Part shown: one piece after another, positions 24,757 to 34,168 of the stretch
Layout of the letters: every line of letters begins with the position of its first letter
Position numbering within the stretch: position 1 is the first letter of the stretch
From: JAOSJT01 sp035362335
GTDB lineage: Bacteria > Bacteroidota > Ignavibacteria > SZUA-365
Assembly: GCA_035362335.1 (NCBI GenBank)
Contig: DAOSDL010000023.1
Coordinates: 12,470 to 76,469, forward strand
Reading direction: 5' to 3'
DNA length: 64,000 nucleotides
Program-made: the position numbers and the translations under genes
Notes under the pieces: generated by a model
The model's input: the letters and a program-made list of their open reading frames with translations, nothing else
Told to the model about the DNA's origin: nothing
The model's database searches: none

Positions 24757-27162
24757 ATGTTTCGTTTCATGCTTGTGCTGCTGTTCGCGACCGCCGGCTT
24801 CGCACAGGCGCAAACCGTCGTTGTGCGGGAGGAACGCAGCGGTCGTCCACTGGACAATGTGAGCGTCATGTCCACCAACCCCCCGGCCCTGCAGCACACG
24901 AATGTGCATGGTCAGGTGGATATAGCGCGCTTCGGCTCCGCCGACACCCTGTATCTCTCCCGTCTCGGCTTCGAACCTGTGGCTGTGCCACGTGATTTGC
25001 TCGTCGCGCTGAAGGAGGACGTGCGCATGCGCGAGCGGCCCTTCCGTCTCGACGAAGTGGTGGTGGCTGCCACGCGTTGGCGCACCGCGCAATCGGACCT
25101 CCCGCAGCGTGTGAGCCGTATCGACGCGTTGGATGTGCAGGCGCGGCAGCCGCAAACCGTGGCGGATCTGTTGGGCAGCAGCGGTGAGGTGTTTGTGCAG
25201 AAAAGCCAGCTCGCCGGGGGCAGTCCGATGCTACGTGGCTTTGCCACCAATCGCGTACTTATCGCCGTCGATGGCATTCGCATGAACACGGCCATTTTCC
25301 GCAATGATAACGTGCAGAACATCATCGCTCTCGATGCGCTTGCACTGCAGGATGCCGAGGTGGTGTTCGGCCCCGGCTCGGTGAGTTACGGCAGCGACGC
25401 CATCGGTGGCGTGATGAGCTTTCAGACGCTCGATGCGCGCCTCTCGCACGACGAACGTCCCCTGCTGTACGGCAGTGCATTGCTTCGAGGAAGCAGCGCC
25501 GGCGAGGAAAAAACGGGGCATGTGGACATCGGCCTGGGCCTGAGAACGTGGGCCTTCGTCAGCAGTGTCACCTGGTCCGAGTTCGGCGACCTGCGCATGG
25601 GAAGCGACGGACCCGACGACTACCTGCGCCCCGACATCAGCGTGCGCGCGAACGGACGCGACAGCACGATTCGCAACACCGACCCCGAAGTGCAAACTCC
25701 CAGCGGATACAGGCAGTGGAACGTGATGCAAAAAATCCGTTTCGCGCCAACAGCACACTGGGATGTACAGTACGCCGGACATTACTCGCGCAGCTCCGAC
25801 GCGCCGCGTTACGATCGCCTGCTGCGGCGTCGCGGCACCTTGCCGTATCATGCGGAATGGTATTACGGGCCGCAGATCTGGAGTTTGCACGCATTGACCT
25901 TGCGCCATCAATCGCCCACGGCCATCTGGGACAATGCGCAAGTCACCGCGGCCTGGCAATATTTCGAAGAGAGCCGTCACGACAGGGATTTCGGGAAAAG
26001 CGCGCGCTACCATCGCTCCGAAACCGTGCGCGCGTGGACGCTCAATGCGGGTGCCGAGCTTTCCGTGGCCCAACGGCACAGCATTTCCTACGGCCTGGAA
26101 TTCGTCCACAATCTCGTCGGCTCCGTCGGCGAGCAGGAAGACGCCGTCAACGGCGTGTGGCGCCCCGCGTCCACGCGCTATCCGGATGGCGCGTCGTGGA
26201 CGTCGTCGGCACTGTTCCTGCACCACCGCTGGACGCTCTCGGAGCGGCTTGTGCTGCAGAGTGGTCTGCGCGGCAACTACGTGACTCTCGATGCGGAGTT
26301 CAATTCCGCGTTCTATCCTTTCCCCTTCAAGGATGTGCGCTTGCGCAATGTGGCGGTCAACGGCAGTGCGGGAGCCCTGTACCGTCCGGGTGACGACTGG
26401 CAAGTGAATGTCATTCTGTCCACCGGCTATCGCGCTCCCAATGTGGACGACATGGGCAAGGTCTTCGACTCCACGCCCGGTGCGGTGGTGGTACCCAATC
26501 CCGATCTCGCGCCGGAATATGCCTGGAATATCGAGGCGGGCATAGGCAAGCGTTTTGGCAGCTGGCTGCGATTCGACGTCACGGCCTTTCACACCTGGCT
26601 CGACAATGCCATGGTGCTAAGGGATTTCCAGCTCAATGGTCAGGACACGGTGATGTACAGCGGTCAACCGAGCCGTGTCGAAGCACTGCAAAACGCTGCG
26701 GTGGCGTTTGTTCAGGGCGTGCAAGCCCGGGTGGAAACACATCTGGGCCATGGATTGCGCGCCTGGGCCGGCATGACCTGGCTCGATGGCGAGGGTGAAA
26801 TGGACGACGGCAGTACCGCTCCCTTGCGACACGTGGGCCCGGCCTACGGCACGGCACATTTGCTCTGGTCTGGCGCCGGCATGGAGGTCGATGCCTATGT
26901 CATGCACAACGGCGGCATGGATTACGAGGATATGGCCACGGCGGAGCAAAGCAAGACCTATCTCTACGCGCTGGACGCATCGGGCAAACCGTATGTGCCC
27001 TCCTTTCTCACATGGAATCTCAAGGCGAGCTACCGTCTCAGTGATCTCGTGCAGCTCATGCTGGGTGTGGAAAATATCACCGACCTGCGCTACCGTCCCT
27101 ATTCCTCCGGCATAACCGCAGCGGGTCGCAACCTGATTGGCAGCATCCGGCTGCGGTTTTGA
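24757..27162 (+). CDS. TonB-dependent outer-membrane receptor (second of a tandem pair)
   Basis: The protein is 801 aa from the ATG at 24757, with a signal peptide (MFRFMLVLLFATAGFAQA), a carboxypeptidase-regulatory-like domain, plug and barrel. It is collinear with the preceding receptor, without length difference. Identity is very high in the plug (VQKSQLAGGSPMLRGFATNR) and at the C-terminus (SSGITAAGRNLIGSIRLRF). Divergence is concentrated in the N-terminal domain and loop regions. It has the same YRAP and NPDL boxes. It is probably a duplicated importer with altered ligand or regulation. A GC-rich hairpin follows. Confidence 0.92.
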   Translation: MFRFMLVLLFATAGFAQAQTVVVREERSGRPLDNVSVMSTNPPALQHTNVHGQVDIARFGSADTLYLSRLGFEPVAVPRDLLVALKEDVRMRERPFRLDEVVVAATRWRTAQSDLPQRVSRIDALDVQARQPQTVADLLGSSGEVFVQKSQLAGGSPMLRGFATNRVLIAVDGIRMNTAIFRNDNVQNIIALDALALQDAEVVFGPGSVSYGSDAIGGVMSFQTLDARLSHDERPLLYGSALLRGSSAGEEKTGHVDIGLGLRTWAFVSSVTWSEFGDLRMGSDGPDDYLRPDISVRANGRDSTIRNTDPEVQTPSGYRQWNVMQKIRFAPTAHWDVQYAGHYSRSSDAPRYDRLLRRRGTLPYHAEWYYGPQIWSLHALTLRHQSPTAIWDNAQVTAAWQYFEESRHDRDFGKSARYHRSETVRAWTLNAGAELSVAQRHSISYGLEFVHNLVGSVGEQEDAVNGVWRPASTRYPDGASWTSSALFLHHRWTLSERLVLQSGLRGNYVTLDAEFNSAFYPFPFKDVRLRNVAVNGSAGALYRPGDDWQVNVILSTGYRAPNVDDMGKVFDSTPGAVVVPNPDLAPEYAWNIEAGIGKRFGSWLRFDVTAFHTWLDNAMVLRDFQLNGQDTVMYSGQPSRVEALQNAAVAFVQGVQARVETHLGHGLRAWAGMTWLDGEGEMDDGSTAPLRHVGPAYGTAHLLWSGAGMEVDAYVMHNGGMDYEDMATAEQSKTYLYALDASGKPYVPSFLTWNLKASYRLSDLVQLMLGVENITDLRYRPYSSGITAAGRNLIGSIRLRF

Positions 27163-27202
27163 TGCATACGCAAGGTCACGCTGCTCCCGGGCTTCACTAC
27201 AT

Positions 27203-27228
27203 GCGGGCGGTCCACAAAGGCCGCCCGC
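27203..27228 (+). terminator. Hairpin downstream of the second TonB receptor
   Basis: An 8-bp GC-rich stem (GCGGGCGG/CCGCCCGC, 10-nt loop) is followed by CGTTATTA. The T-tract is poor, so the assignment as a terminator is tentative. Confidence 0.45.
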
Positions 27229-27265
27229 CGTTATTACAGCATGAACTCGACAGCAATCGCGTGAC

Positions 27266-27814
27266 TCATTTCCATTTGATCGAACAGCCCATCGAAGGTT
27301 TCACCTCGAAGGTGATGTCGCGCCCGGCCAGCACATCCTCGATCGCATGGCGCAAATCCTCGCGCGTCACCTTGCTTGCGTCCTGCCAGTTGTCGTCGAT
27401 GCGTCCGTTGTAGCGCAGTGTGCGGGCAGCGTCGAAGACGAACACATCCGGTGTGCAGGCGGCGTCGAAGGCGCGGGCCACGTCCTGCGTTTCATCCTGG
27501 AGGTAGGGAAAGGGGAAATCGCGCTCGCGTGCGCGCCGCACCATGTTTTCGAAGGAGTCGTCGGGATAGCGCGTGGCATCGTTGGGGTTGATCAGCACGA
27601 AGCGCACACCGCGATCGGCGAAATCATGCTGCAAGCGCATCAACCGCTCTTCGCTGGCGATGGCGTAGGGGCAATGGTTGCAGGTGAACACCACCACCAG
27701 CACGGTCGCCTCGGCAAAATCCGCCGTCGACCAGCTACGGCCGTCCACACCGGGCAAAGAGAACGAGGGAAGCGCCGTGCCGACCGGCAGGCCGTTCGAG
27801 TAGGTCAATGCCAT
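27266..27814 (-). CDS. Thioredoxin-like/AhpC-TSA family redoxin
   Basis: The protein is about 182 aa from MALTYSNGLPVG; an ATG at 27844 is an alternative start. The fold begins PSFSLPGVDGRSWSTADF and the active site is FTCNHCPY (Cys45 and Cys48), a CxxC motif of the thioredoxin-family subgroup typified by this CNHCPY string. PDDSFENMVRRARERDFPFPYLQDETQDVARAF and the closing GCSIKWK are typical of that cytoplasmic subgroup. It probably acts as a thiol oxidoreductase; the partner is not known. It is convergent with the second TonB receptor. Confidence 0.85.
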   Translation of the reverse strand: MALTYSNGLPVGTALPSFSLPGVDGRSWSTADFAEATVLVVVFTCNHCPYAIASEERLMRLQHDFADRGVRFVLINPNDATRYPDDSFENMVRRARERDFPFPYLQDETQDVARAFDAACTPDVFVFDAARTLRYNGRIDDNWQDASKVTREDLRHAIEDVLAGRDITFEVKPSMGCSIKWK

Positions 27815-27904
27815 GAAACACCCAAATCGTGGAACATGAAGCAATGTACATCACGGCTTCGAGGCGTGGCAAGGCCCGCGAGGGGTTGGATCACGTGCAC
27901 TTAA

Positions 27905-28010
27905 TCGTTGAACCTTGTCCAACGCAAAGGCGCGGAGACGCCACGTCCGCATTTCGCTCCGAGTTCTCTGCGTTGGCGAAGCCCTCCGGGTACTCCGTGT
28001 GTAATTCGCA
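27905..28010. repeat. CTCCGTG-type intergenic repeat (family B, copy 2, inverted)
   Basis: AACGCAAAGGCGC (27921-27933) and GGCGAAGCCCTCCGGGT (27975-27991) are the reverse complements of segments at 2425-2437 and 2369-2385. It sits in the divergent spacer between the redoxin and NhaC genes. Confidence 0.65.
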
Positions 28011-28080
28011 TTGCGACGCACCTTGCTCGATTCCATCTCAATCGCCATCTTGCCTCCCTGTCCATCAGTGAAATACGCCC

Positions 28081-30024
28081 ATGCGTCTGCCTCTCGCATC
28101 GTTGCTGTTTGCTCTCATGCTGTGCTCCGGCATTGTCCGGGCGCAGGAATTGCGCATTGAAGCGCCATCGCTGTTGTTGGATGGCGTGCCGTTCGAACTG
28201 CGCATCACCGCGGTCAATGCACACGGAGGCATCGACACCACCGTGACGGCGATGATCGCGCCGGACGGTTTCGCGCTTCCGGCGGAAACGCAATGGATGC
28301 GCAATGGCACATACGTCACCAAGGAAGCCGTGGTGCGCGGCGGAGGCGAGCATTTACTCCGCGTGCTGCTGATACCGGACGACAGTGCAGCGGCCACGGG
28401 CGCTGTGCCATTGGAGCAGAACGTCGGCAGCCGCGTTATTCCGGGCATACTCAGCATATTGCCGCCGCTGCTCGCCATTGTCTTGGCCTTGCTGCTGCGG
28501 CAGGTGGTGGTGTCGCTCGTGGCGGGTATCTGGCTCGGGGCCACGTTCGTGTTTGGCTACGATCCCTTCGCCGGTTTTCTCCACGTGCTCGACCATTACA
28601 TCGTGGGCGCATTGGCCGACAAGCAGCACATGTCCATCATCGCCTTCAGCATGCTCTTCGGCGGCATGGTGGGCGTGATGTCGAAAAGCGGTGGCACCAT
28701 GGGCATTGCGCACGCACTCACGCGCATGGCATCGTCGCCACGGCGCGGCATGTTCGCCACCTGGCTGCTCGGTGTGGTGATTTTCTTCGATGACTACGCC
28801 AATTCGCTCATCGTGGGCAACACCATGCGGCCCATCACCGACAGATTGCGGATATCGCGGGAAAAGCTGGCCTATCTCGTGGACTCCACCGCGGCACCCG
28901 TGTCCAGCTTGCTCTTCATCAGCACCTGGATCGGCTACGAGGTGGGCTTGATCGACGAGGGACTGAAACAGGCCGGCTGGGTGGGCATGAACGCCTATGC
29001 GGTGTTTATCGACATGCTGCCGTACAGCTTCTATCCTATTTTCACGCTGCTCTTCGCAGCCATGCTCATTCTGCTGCGCAGGGATTTCGGACCGATGTAC
29101 CGCGCGGAAAAGCGCACGCGTACCGAAGGCAAGCTGTTTCGCGACGGCGCCCAACTCGCCACCGATCTCACCGAGTCGGCCAGCGTCATGCCCGCCGAGG
29201 GTGTGCAGCCCCGCTGGTGGAACGCCGCCCTGCCCATCCTCACCGTTGTGCTTGTGGCCCTGGCGGGATTGTATCTCACGGGCGTGGAGGCCTTGGAAGC
29301 GGCGGGGTCGAGCGAGCGCGGCATCGGCGCCATCATCGGGCAGGCGGATTCGTATCGGGCATTGCTCTGGGCCTCGCTGCTCGCCTGTGTGGTGGCGATA
29401 GTGCTGGCCACCGCACAGCGCACCATCACCATTCTCGAGGCCATGGACGCCTGGTTCAATGGGTTGAAATCCATGCTGCTCGCCATGCTGATACTGACCT
29501 TGGCGTGGAGCATCGGCAAGATCACCGCCGATTTACACACGGCGGATTATCTCGTGTTGCTGCTTCGCGGCACACTCGATCCGCAATGGCTGCCGCTGTT
29601 CACCTTTCTCGTGGCGGCGGTCATCAGCTTCGCCACAGGCACAAGCTGGGGCACCATGGGCATTATGATGCCGCTGGTGCTGCCTCTGGCCGTGGTGCTG
29701 GGTGGCGATGCGGGGTTGGATCAGGCGCATGCGTACAGTGTGGTGCTCGGCACCATCGCCTCGGTCCTCGCGGGCGCGGTGTTCGGCGACCACTGCTCTC
29801 CCATATCGGATACAACCATCCTGAGTTCCATGGCCTCGGCCTGCGACCATATCGATCATGTGCGCACGCAGCTCCCGTATGCGCTCGTTCCCGCGTTGCT
29901 CTCGATTGTGGTTGGACTGTTGCCTGCGGGCTACGACATTTCTCCCATGTTCACACTGCCGCTGGGCATACTCGCCATGCTGCTGACTGTGCGCTTCCTC
30001 GGCAAGCGCGTCGCCGATGCATGA
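28081..30024 (+). CDS. NhaC-family Na+/H+ antiporter with N-terminal extracytoplasmic domain
   Basis: The protein is 647 aa. Residues 1-21 look like a signal peptide (LLFALMLCSGIVRAQ). Residues 22-115 form a beta-rich Ig-like domain (RIEAPSLLLDGVPFELRITAVNAHGGIDTTV). From about residue 120 onward there are about 12 membrane helices of the NhaC/ion transporter superfamily. Landmarks are GGMVGVMSKSGGTMGIA, VIFFDDYANSLIVGNTMRPITDR, STAAPVSSL, SFATGTSWGTMGIMMPL and GAVFGDHCSPISDTT. The core probably exchanges Na+ for H+ or transports an organic substrate. The added periplasmic domain is unusual compared with NhaC of about 450-500 aa. Confidence 0.88.
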   Translation: MRLPLASLLFALMLCSGIVRAQELRIEAPSLLLDGVPFELRITAVNAHGGIDTTVTAMIAPDGFALPAETQWMRNGTYVTKEAVVRGGGEHLLRVLLIPDDSAAATGAVPLEQNVGSRVIPGILSILPPLLAIVLALLLRQVVVSLVAGIWLGATFVFGYDPFAGFLHVLDHYIVGALADKQHMSIIAFSMLFGGMVGVMSKSGGTMGIAHALTRMASSPRRGMFATWLLGVVIFFDDYANSLIVGNTMRPITDRLRISREKLAYLVDSTAAPVSSLLFISTWIGYEVGLIDEGLKQAGWVGMNAYAVFIDMLPYSFYPIFTLLFAAMLILLRRDFGPMYRAEKRTRTEGKLFRDGAQLATDLTESASVMPAEGVQPRWWNAALPILTVVLVALAGLYLTGVEALEAAGSSERGIGAIIGQADSYRALLWASLLACVVAIVLATAQRTITILEAMDAWFNGLKSMLLAMLILTLAWSIGKITADLHTADYLVLLLRGTLDPQWLPLFTFLVAAVISFATGTSWGTMGIMMPLVLPLAVVLGGDAGLDQAHAYSVVLGTIASVLAGAVFGDHCSPISDTTILSSMASACDHIDHVRTQLPYALVPALLSIVVGLLPAGYDISPMFTLPLGILAMLLTVRFLGKRVADA

Positions 30025-30108
30025 CTGTGTCTGCCGCGAAAATCCGTGATCCCGCAGGCACGCGTGCGCTGTCCTCGATTGGAATCGGCCTTACCTTGGC
30101 GCTGCCGG

Positions 30109-31314
30109 TTACCCGGCGTCGCTTGAGTCCCGCCGCAACACATAGAGCGGGATTTCGGCCGGACAGCCGATGCGGTAGGGAAACCAGTGCCCCGCGCCGG
30201 CGGACACGTACAGCTTGGCGTCGTCCTTCTCGTACACACCCCACATGTATTTCTCCGGATTGATGGCGTAGAGCAAACTCCGTCCATTAAAGCCGATTTG
30301 CCCGCCATGCGTATGACCGGCCAGGGTAAGCTGCACGCCATTGGGCGCCGCCACATCGAAGCCCATGGGCCTATGCGACAATGCTATGGTGAAGGCCTCG
30401 GAGGGCTGATCCTTCAACGCGCGCTCCAGCGTGCGATCGAAGAAATTCGGCGACATGCGGCTGATCATCTGCGGGTCGTCCAGGCCCGCGAGATACAGCG
30501 AGGCCTCGCCGATGCGGATTTCCGCACCCGTATCGCGTAGCAGCGGAATGGGGCCGCGCTCGTACGAGCGCACGATACTCTCGATGCCGCGAAAGTACTC
30601 GTGATTGCCGATGGACGCGTACGCACCGTAGCGCGACGGAATGGCCGCCGCGAGCCGCAGCGCATCGAGGTAATTCGCTGCGTCGTCCGAGAAGTCGCCC
30701 GTGATGAGCACGAGATCGGGACGCAGTGCCGCGGCGCGCTCGGCCATACGCTCGAGATCGTCGAGGCCGATGAAAAACCCGACATGCACGTCGGAGATAT
30801 GCAGTATGCGTAACCCTTCCAGCGCGGGCGGCAGCGCGGGATACCGCAGAGGCACGACCGGGAAGCGCGGCTCGGCGTAGCCATTAGCCAGGCCCTTCGC
30901 GCCAGCCGCCACCGCAAGCACCGGAAACACCGCCGCCGATGTGGTGAGTACGCGGCGACGCATCGGATCCGGAGCGCTTTCCGCTTTGCGCCGCGTGCGC
31001 AGCCAGCGCAGCACACGATCCACCGTGTGCAGGATGGCGGAAAACGGCAGCGACAACATCAAGGCAACACCGGTGACGAACACCGCAGCCGACACGCTCG
31101 CGCCCACGGCCACCAGCCATTCCAGTCCGCCGAGTATGCCCAGCGTCCACAGGCTCAGAAACACGATGCCGGTGAGCGGCACACCCCAGGAAACGCGCCG
31201 CACCCACGCATGCTTCCACCAGTCCCGATGCAGTGCGCGCAGCAGCAGAATTTCCACAGCGCTGAGGATGAGGATGGTGATGGTGCTGAAAATCACCGGG
31301 AAAAATGGACGCAT
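30109..31314 (-). CDS. Membrane-anchored calcineurin-like metallophosphoesterase (YkuE/YaeI-like)
   Basis: The protein is 401 aa. The first 110 residues hold about four membrane helices. Then come a basic stretch with MRRRVLTTSAAVFPVLAVAAGAKG (a further helix, twin-arginine-like only in part) and a phosphoesterase domain from about residue 160. Metal-site motifs are HISDVHVGF, ITGDFSDD, GNHEYFRG, LSHRPMGFD and GHTHGGQIG. Similar YkuE/YaeI enzymes act on phospholipid or UDP-lipid substrates at the membrane; the substrate here is not known. It is divergent from a secreted propeller protein. Confidence 0.87.
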   Translation of the reverse strand: MRPFFPVIFSTITILILSAVEILLLRALHRDWWKHAWVRRVSWGVPLTGIVFLSLWTLGILGGLEWLVAVGASVSAAVFVTGVALMLSLPFSAILHTVDRVLRWLRTRRKAESAPDPMRRRVLTTSAAVFPVLAVAAGAKGLANGYAEPRFPVVPLRYPALPPALEGLRILHISDVHVGFFIGLDDLERMAERAAALRPDLVLITGDFSDDAANYLDALRLAAAIPSRYGAYASIGNHEYFRGIESIVRSYERGPIPLLRDTGAEIRIGEASLYLAGLDDPQMISRMSPNFFDRTLERALKDQPSEAFTIALSHRPMGFDVAAPNGVQLTLAGHTHGGQIGFNGRSLLYAINPEKYMWGVYEKDDAKLYVSAGAGHWFPYRIGCPAEIPLYVLRRDSSDAG

Positions 31315-31480
31315 GGGAACCGCCTCTCCGCTCTATTCGTACATACTCGCTGTTTCTTGCCGTTGAAAATTGGCATTTCAGCAATATCGAGCATACAAGT
31401 TCTTGATTGGAACGTCTCTTATCACTACCATTGCAAGTGCCCAAGATCCGACCTTTGTCCACAGTCAAACGAGTGATACT

Positions 31481-32497
31481 ATGAAACAATTCCTCTCCTT
31501 CTTCGCCGCGCTCGTCCTCACTGTTCTTATCCTCGCCCCCGGGGCGACCGCGCAGAAGACCTGGGTGTACGCCGCACTCACCGACGAAGGCAACGTCGCG
31601 ATCATCGATCCCGCCACCAACAAACTGCAACAGCGCATTCAGGTTGGACGCGAGCCGGTGTCGGTGGCGTTCAACGCCGACAAAAGCCGCCTCTACATCA
31701 GCAACACCGGCGATATCACCGTGTCCATCATGGACGTGAAGGACGCGCGCGTGGCGCAGGTGCTGCGACTGCCGGTCAACCGCCGCGGCATTTACGCCGG
31801 CGTGATGATTCGCAACTGGGAAGGCACGCGCATGTACGTGGCCGAGCGCTCCGATACACCCGATCGCGACCTCCGCGTGTACGTGATCGACGCGCAGAAG
31901 GAACTCATCACCGCGCAATTCGACGCGGGGCAGAACATCACCGCGCTGTCCGTGTCCAACGACGGCACGAAAATTTTCGTGGCGAATGCCGGCAGCGGCA
32001 TCTCGGTGTACGACACGCAGAATTTCCAGCGCCTCGGCACCATCGGCGCCATCAACGGCTTCGCCGGTACACTGTCGGGCGTGGCATGCAGCCCGACGGC
32101 CGATCTCGCCTACGCCAGTTACGGTCCCGCGAATAAAATTCAGGTCATCAACACCGCCACCATGCAGCAGAGCGGCGTGATCGATGTGCCGAAGTACCAC
32201 ACGGGCTCGCAGAAGGAAATCGTGTTCAGCCCCGATGGCCGCTACGCGTTCGCCGTGAATCACAAGAATGTGTTCAAGGAAGTCGATGGCGTGAACGTGA
32301 TCGATGCCGCCAAGAACGAAATCATCAAGCTGTTCAACTCGGGTGTGGTGATGAAGGGCATTGCCGTGACCGAGGACAACAAGATGGTATACATCGCCGC
32401 CAACGATCTCAAGTGGTACAGTCTCGTCACGCTCGAGCATATCCGCTCCATCTCGCCGCGCACCACCATCGGTGGTATCGCGGTGGTGTATCGCTGA
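31481..32497 (+). CDS. Secreted YncE-like beta-propeller protein
   Basis: The protein is 338 aa from the ATG at 31481, with a signal peptide (MKQFLSFFAALVLTVLILAPGATA). It carries YVTN-type propeller blades: VAIIDPATNKLQQRIQVGREPVSVAFNADKSRLYISN, LRVYVIDAQKELI, ISVYDTQNFQRLGTI, IQVINTATMQQSGVIDVP and VNVIDAAKNEIIKLF. It is a periplasmic or surface protein of unknown binding function. An excellent terminator follows, so it is transcribed alone. Confidence 0.86.
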   Translation: MKQFLSFFAALVLTVLILAPGATAQKTWVYAALTDEGNVAIIDPATNKLQQRIQVGREPVSVAFNADKSRLYISNTGDITVSIMDVKDARVAQVLRLPVNRRGIYAGVMIRNWEGTRMYVAERSDTPDRDLRVYVIDAQKELITAQFDAGQNITALSVSNDGTKIFVANAGSGISVYDTQNFQRLGTIGAINGFAGTLSGVACSPTADLAYASYGPANKIQVINTATMQQSGVIDVPKYHTGSQKEIVFSPDGRYAFAVNHKNVFKEVDGVNVIDAAKNEIIKLFNSGVVMKGIAVTEDNKMVYIAANDLKWYSLVTLEHIRSISPRTTIGGIAVVYR

Positions 32498-32518
32498 CAT
32501 CCTGCAAGGCAACCGTTC

Positions 32519-32549
32519 AGGGCGCGGATATCCCGCGCCCTTTTTTTTT
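32519..32549 (+). terminator. Intrinsic terminator of the YncE-like gene
   Basis: The stem GGGCGCGG/CCGCGCCC (loop ATATC) is followed by nine T residues at 32541-32549. Confidence 0.92.
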
Positions 32550-32716
32550 GACAATACCGCAGCGTCACCGGAGAACCCGTGCATCGCGCGGAAGGATCGC
32601 TACGCAGCGGACGGAAAACTTTTTGGCCATCGCCGAGTGTTTCGCTTTCCGAGTGCATCTTTTCTATTTCGGATAGCTGTTGTATTTTTTTCCTTTCCCC
32701 GGCTACAGGTAGACAC

Positions 32717-33364
32717 GTGAAGCATTACGTTTCCAACAAGAAAGAAACCCCGCGTATGTTCGAGAGCAACTTCATGGAGTTCTTCTCGCGCGTGCACTGG
32801 ACGGTACCCCTCATCATTTTCCTTCCGGTGATCACGACCCTGGCGGGCATCGGGATGCTCAAGCATCACAACACCATCGGCGACACGGCCATGTACGCGG
32901 TGTTTGGCCTGGCCTTCTGGACGTTCACCGAATACTCGCTGCACCGCTTCGTGTTTCACTACCACCCGAAAAGCGCGTGGGGAGGAAAAATTCACTGGAT
33001 GTTCCACGGCGTGCATCACGATTATCCGAGCGATCCGCTGCGCCTGGTGATGGTTCCTTCCGTGAGCCTCCCGCTGGCTTCGCTGTTTTTCCTGCTGTTC
33101 TGGTGGGCAATGGGTTTGGCGGCTGCGCTGCCTTTCACGGCGGGCTTTCTTGCCGGCTATCTGTTCTATGACATCACACATTACGCGGTGCATCATTTTC
33201 CGGTCAAGGGACGCGTGTTCGGCACGTTGCGCGAGTTGCACATGCGCCATCACTTTCAGGATCCCGAGCGGGGCTTCGGCGTGAGTTCGCCGTTGTGGGA
33301 TCTGGTATTCGGCACAACCCTGCATCGCAGCGCGACCGATCGCGCGGAAACGGGCAAAGGGTGA
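32717..33364 (+). CDS. Fatty acid hydroxylase/sterol desaturase family protein
   Basis: The protein is about 215 aa. The GTG at 32717 is chosen because KHYVSNKKETPRMF matches the usual N-terminus of this family in the Bacteroidota group; an ATG at 32756 is an alternative. It has about four membrane helices and the di-iron histidine boxes HRFVFHYH, HWMFHGVHHDYP, HYAVHHF and HMRHHF. It most resembles fatty acid 2-hydroxylases, which modify sphingolipid or membrane fatty acids using O2. It shares a bidirectional terminator with the convergent NlpC/P60 gene. Confidence 0.87.
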   Translation: MKHYVSNKKETPRMFESNFMEFFSRVHWTVPLIIFLPVITTLAGIGMLKHHNTIGDTAMYAVFGLAFWTFTEYSLHRFVFHYHPKSAWGGKIHWMFHGVHHDYPSDPLRLVMVPSVSLPLASLFFLLFWWAMGLAAALPFTAGFLAGYLFYDITHYAVHHFPVKGRVFGTLRELHMRHHFQDPERGFGVSSPLWDLVFGTTLHRSATDRAETGKG

Positions 33365-33383
33365 CCTTCAGACAATCTGTATC

Positions 33384-33421
33384 AACGAAAAAGGGCCGTC
33401 GATGGACGGCCCTTTTTCGTT
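33384..33421. terminator. Bidirectional intrinsic terminator
   Basis: A perfect 17-bp inverted repeat (33384-33400 and 33405-33421) contains GGGCCGTC flanked by AAAAA and TTTTT, so it gives a T-tract on both strands. It lies between two convergent genes. Confidence 0.92.
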
Positions 33422-33436
33422 GTGAACAATCCGAAA

Positions 33437-34168
33437 CTACGGGTTCACATACACACCACTGCGATCCGCATCCGCCACCTGCATGCTGGTGAAACGTCCG
33501 CCCCAGCGGAAACGCTTCTGATAGTACCCGTCGGTGATGTGATTGAAGGTCACGCCGATGGATGTGGAAGAATGCGCGAACACGCCGTTGCCGAGATAGA
33601 TGCCCACGTGGCCGATACGCTTCGACGAACGCCGGGTACCGGAGAAGAACATCAGATCGCCGAATTGCAGACTGTCGACAGAGTAAATCGGCGTAAACTC
33701 CTTGGACTGCGCGCTGGAGGAATTGCCGATGCTCTGCCCCAACGCCTGATCCACAACGGTGCGCACGAAGCCCGAGCAATCGAATCCCGCGGCCGAACGC
33801 CCGCCGTAACGATACGGCGTACCCAACCATCGATCGATGGTGCTGAGCAGTTGCAGGCGCATGGTGGGATTGGCGAAGGGAGAGCGTGTGTCGAAGGGGT
33901 AGGAGATGGGGACGATGGCACTGGCGTTGTAGAAGATTTCCTCGAATCGCATCGTCCTGGCTTCGAGAATATCTGCGTACTGGGGCAGGTACTCACGGAG
34001 CAGGGCCATGGCGGCGACTTTGCGAGCGAGTTTCTTCTGGGCGGCGCGCGTGCTGGGGGAGGTGAGGGAGGTGGTGTTGTTGACCGAGCCGAACAGTGTG
34101 GCCGGTGCAATACTGAAGCCGACTATCAGTGTCAGCAAGAGCAGAAGTTTGATTGTACTTCGCTTCAT
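33437..34168 (-). CDS. NlpC/P60 (C40) peptidoglycan endopeptidase
   Basis: The protein is 243 aa with a signal peptide (about 1-27). The catalytic Cys is in GFDCSGFVR (C131), the His in IGHVGIYLG (H187), and a second polar residue is likely in VFAHSS (H199). These enzymes cleave the stem peptides of peptidoglycan. The region 40-110 has no recognisable cell-wall-binding domain. The gene is monocistronic. Confidence 0.9.
   Translation of the reverse strand: MKRSTIKLLLLLTLIVGFSIAPATLFGSVNNTTSLTSPSTRAAQKKLARKVAAMALLREYLPQYADILEARTMRFEEIFYNASAIVPISYPFDTRSPFANPTMRLQLLSTIDRWLGTPYRYGGRSAAGFDCSGFVRTVVDQALGQSIGNSSSAQSKEFTPIYSVDSLQFGDLMFFSGTRRSSKRIGHVGIYLGNGVFAHSSTSIGVTFNHITDGYYQKRFRWGGRFTSMQVADADRSGVYVNP

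Noticed and set aside
25231..26592. 453-codon open frame antisense to the second TonB receptor
   Set aside because: Shadow of the receptor gene; no recognisable domain.
30884..32584. 566-codon open frame on the minus strand
   Set aside because: It runs across the antisense of the YncE-like gene and the frame-shifted phosphoesterase, so it is a shadow.
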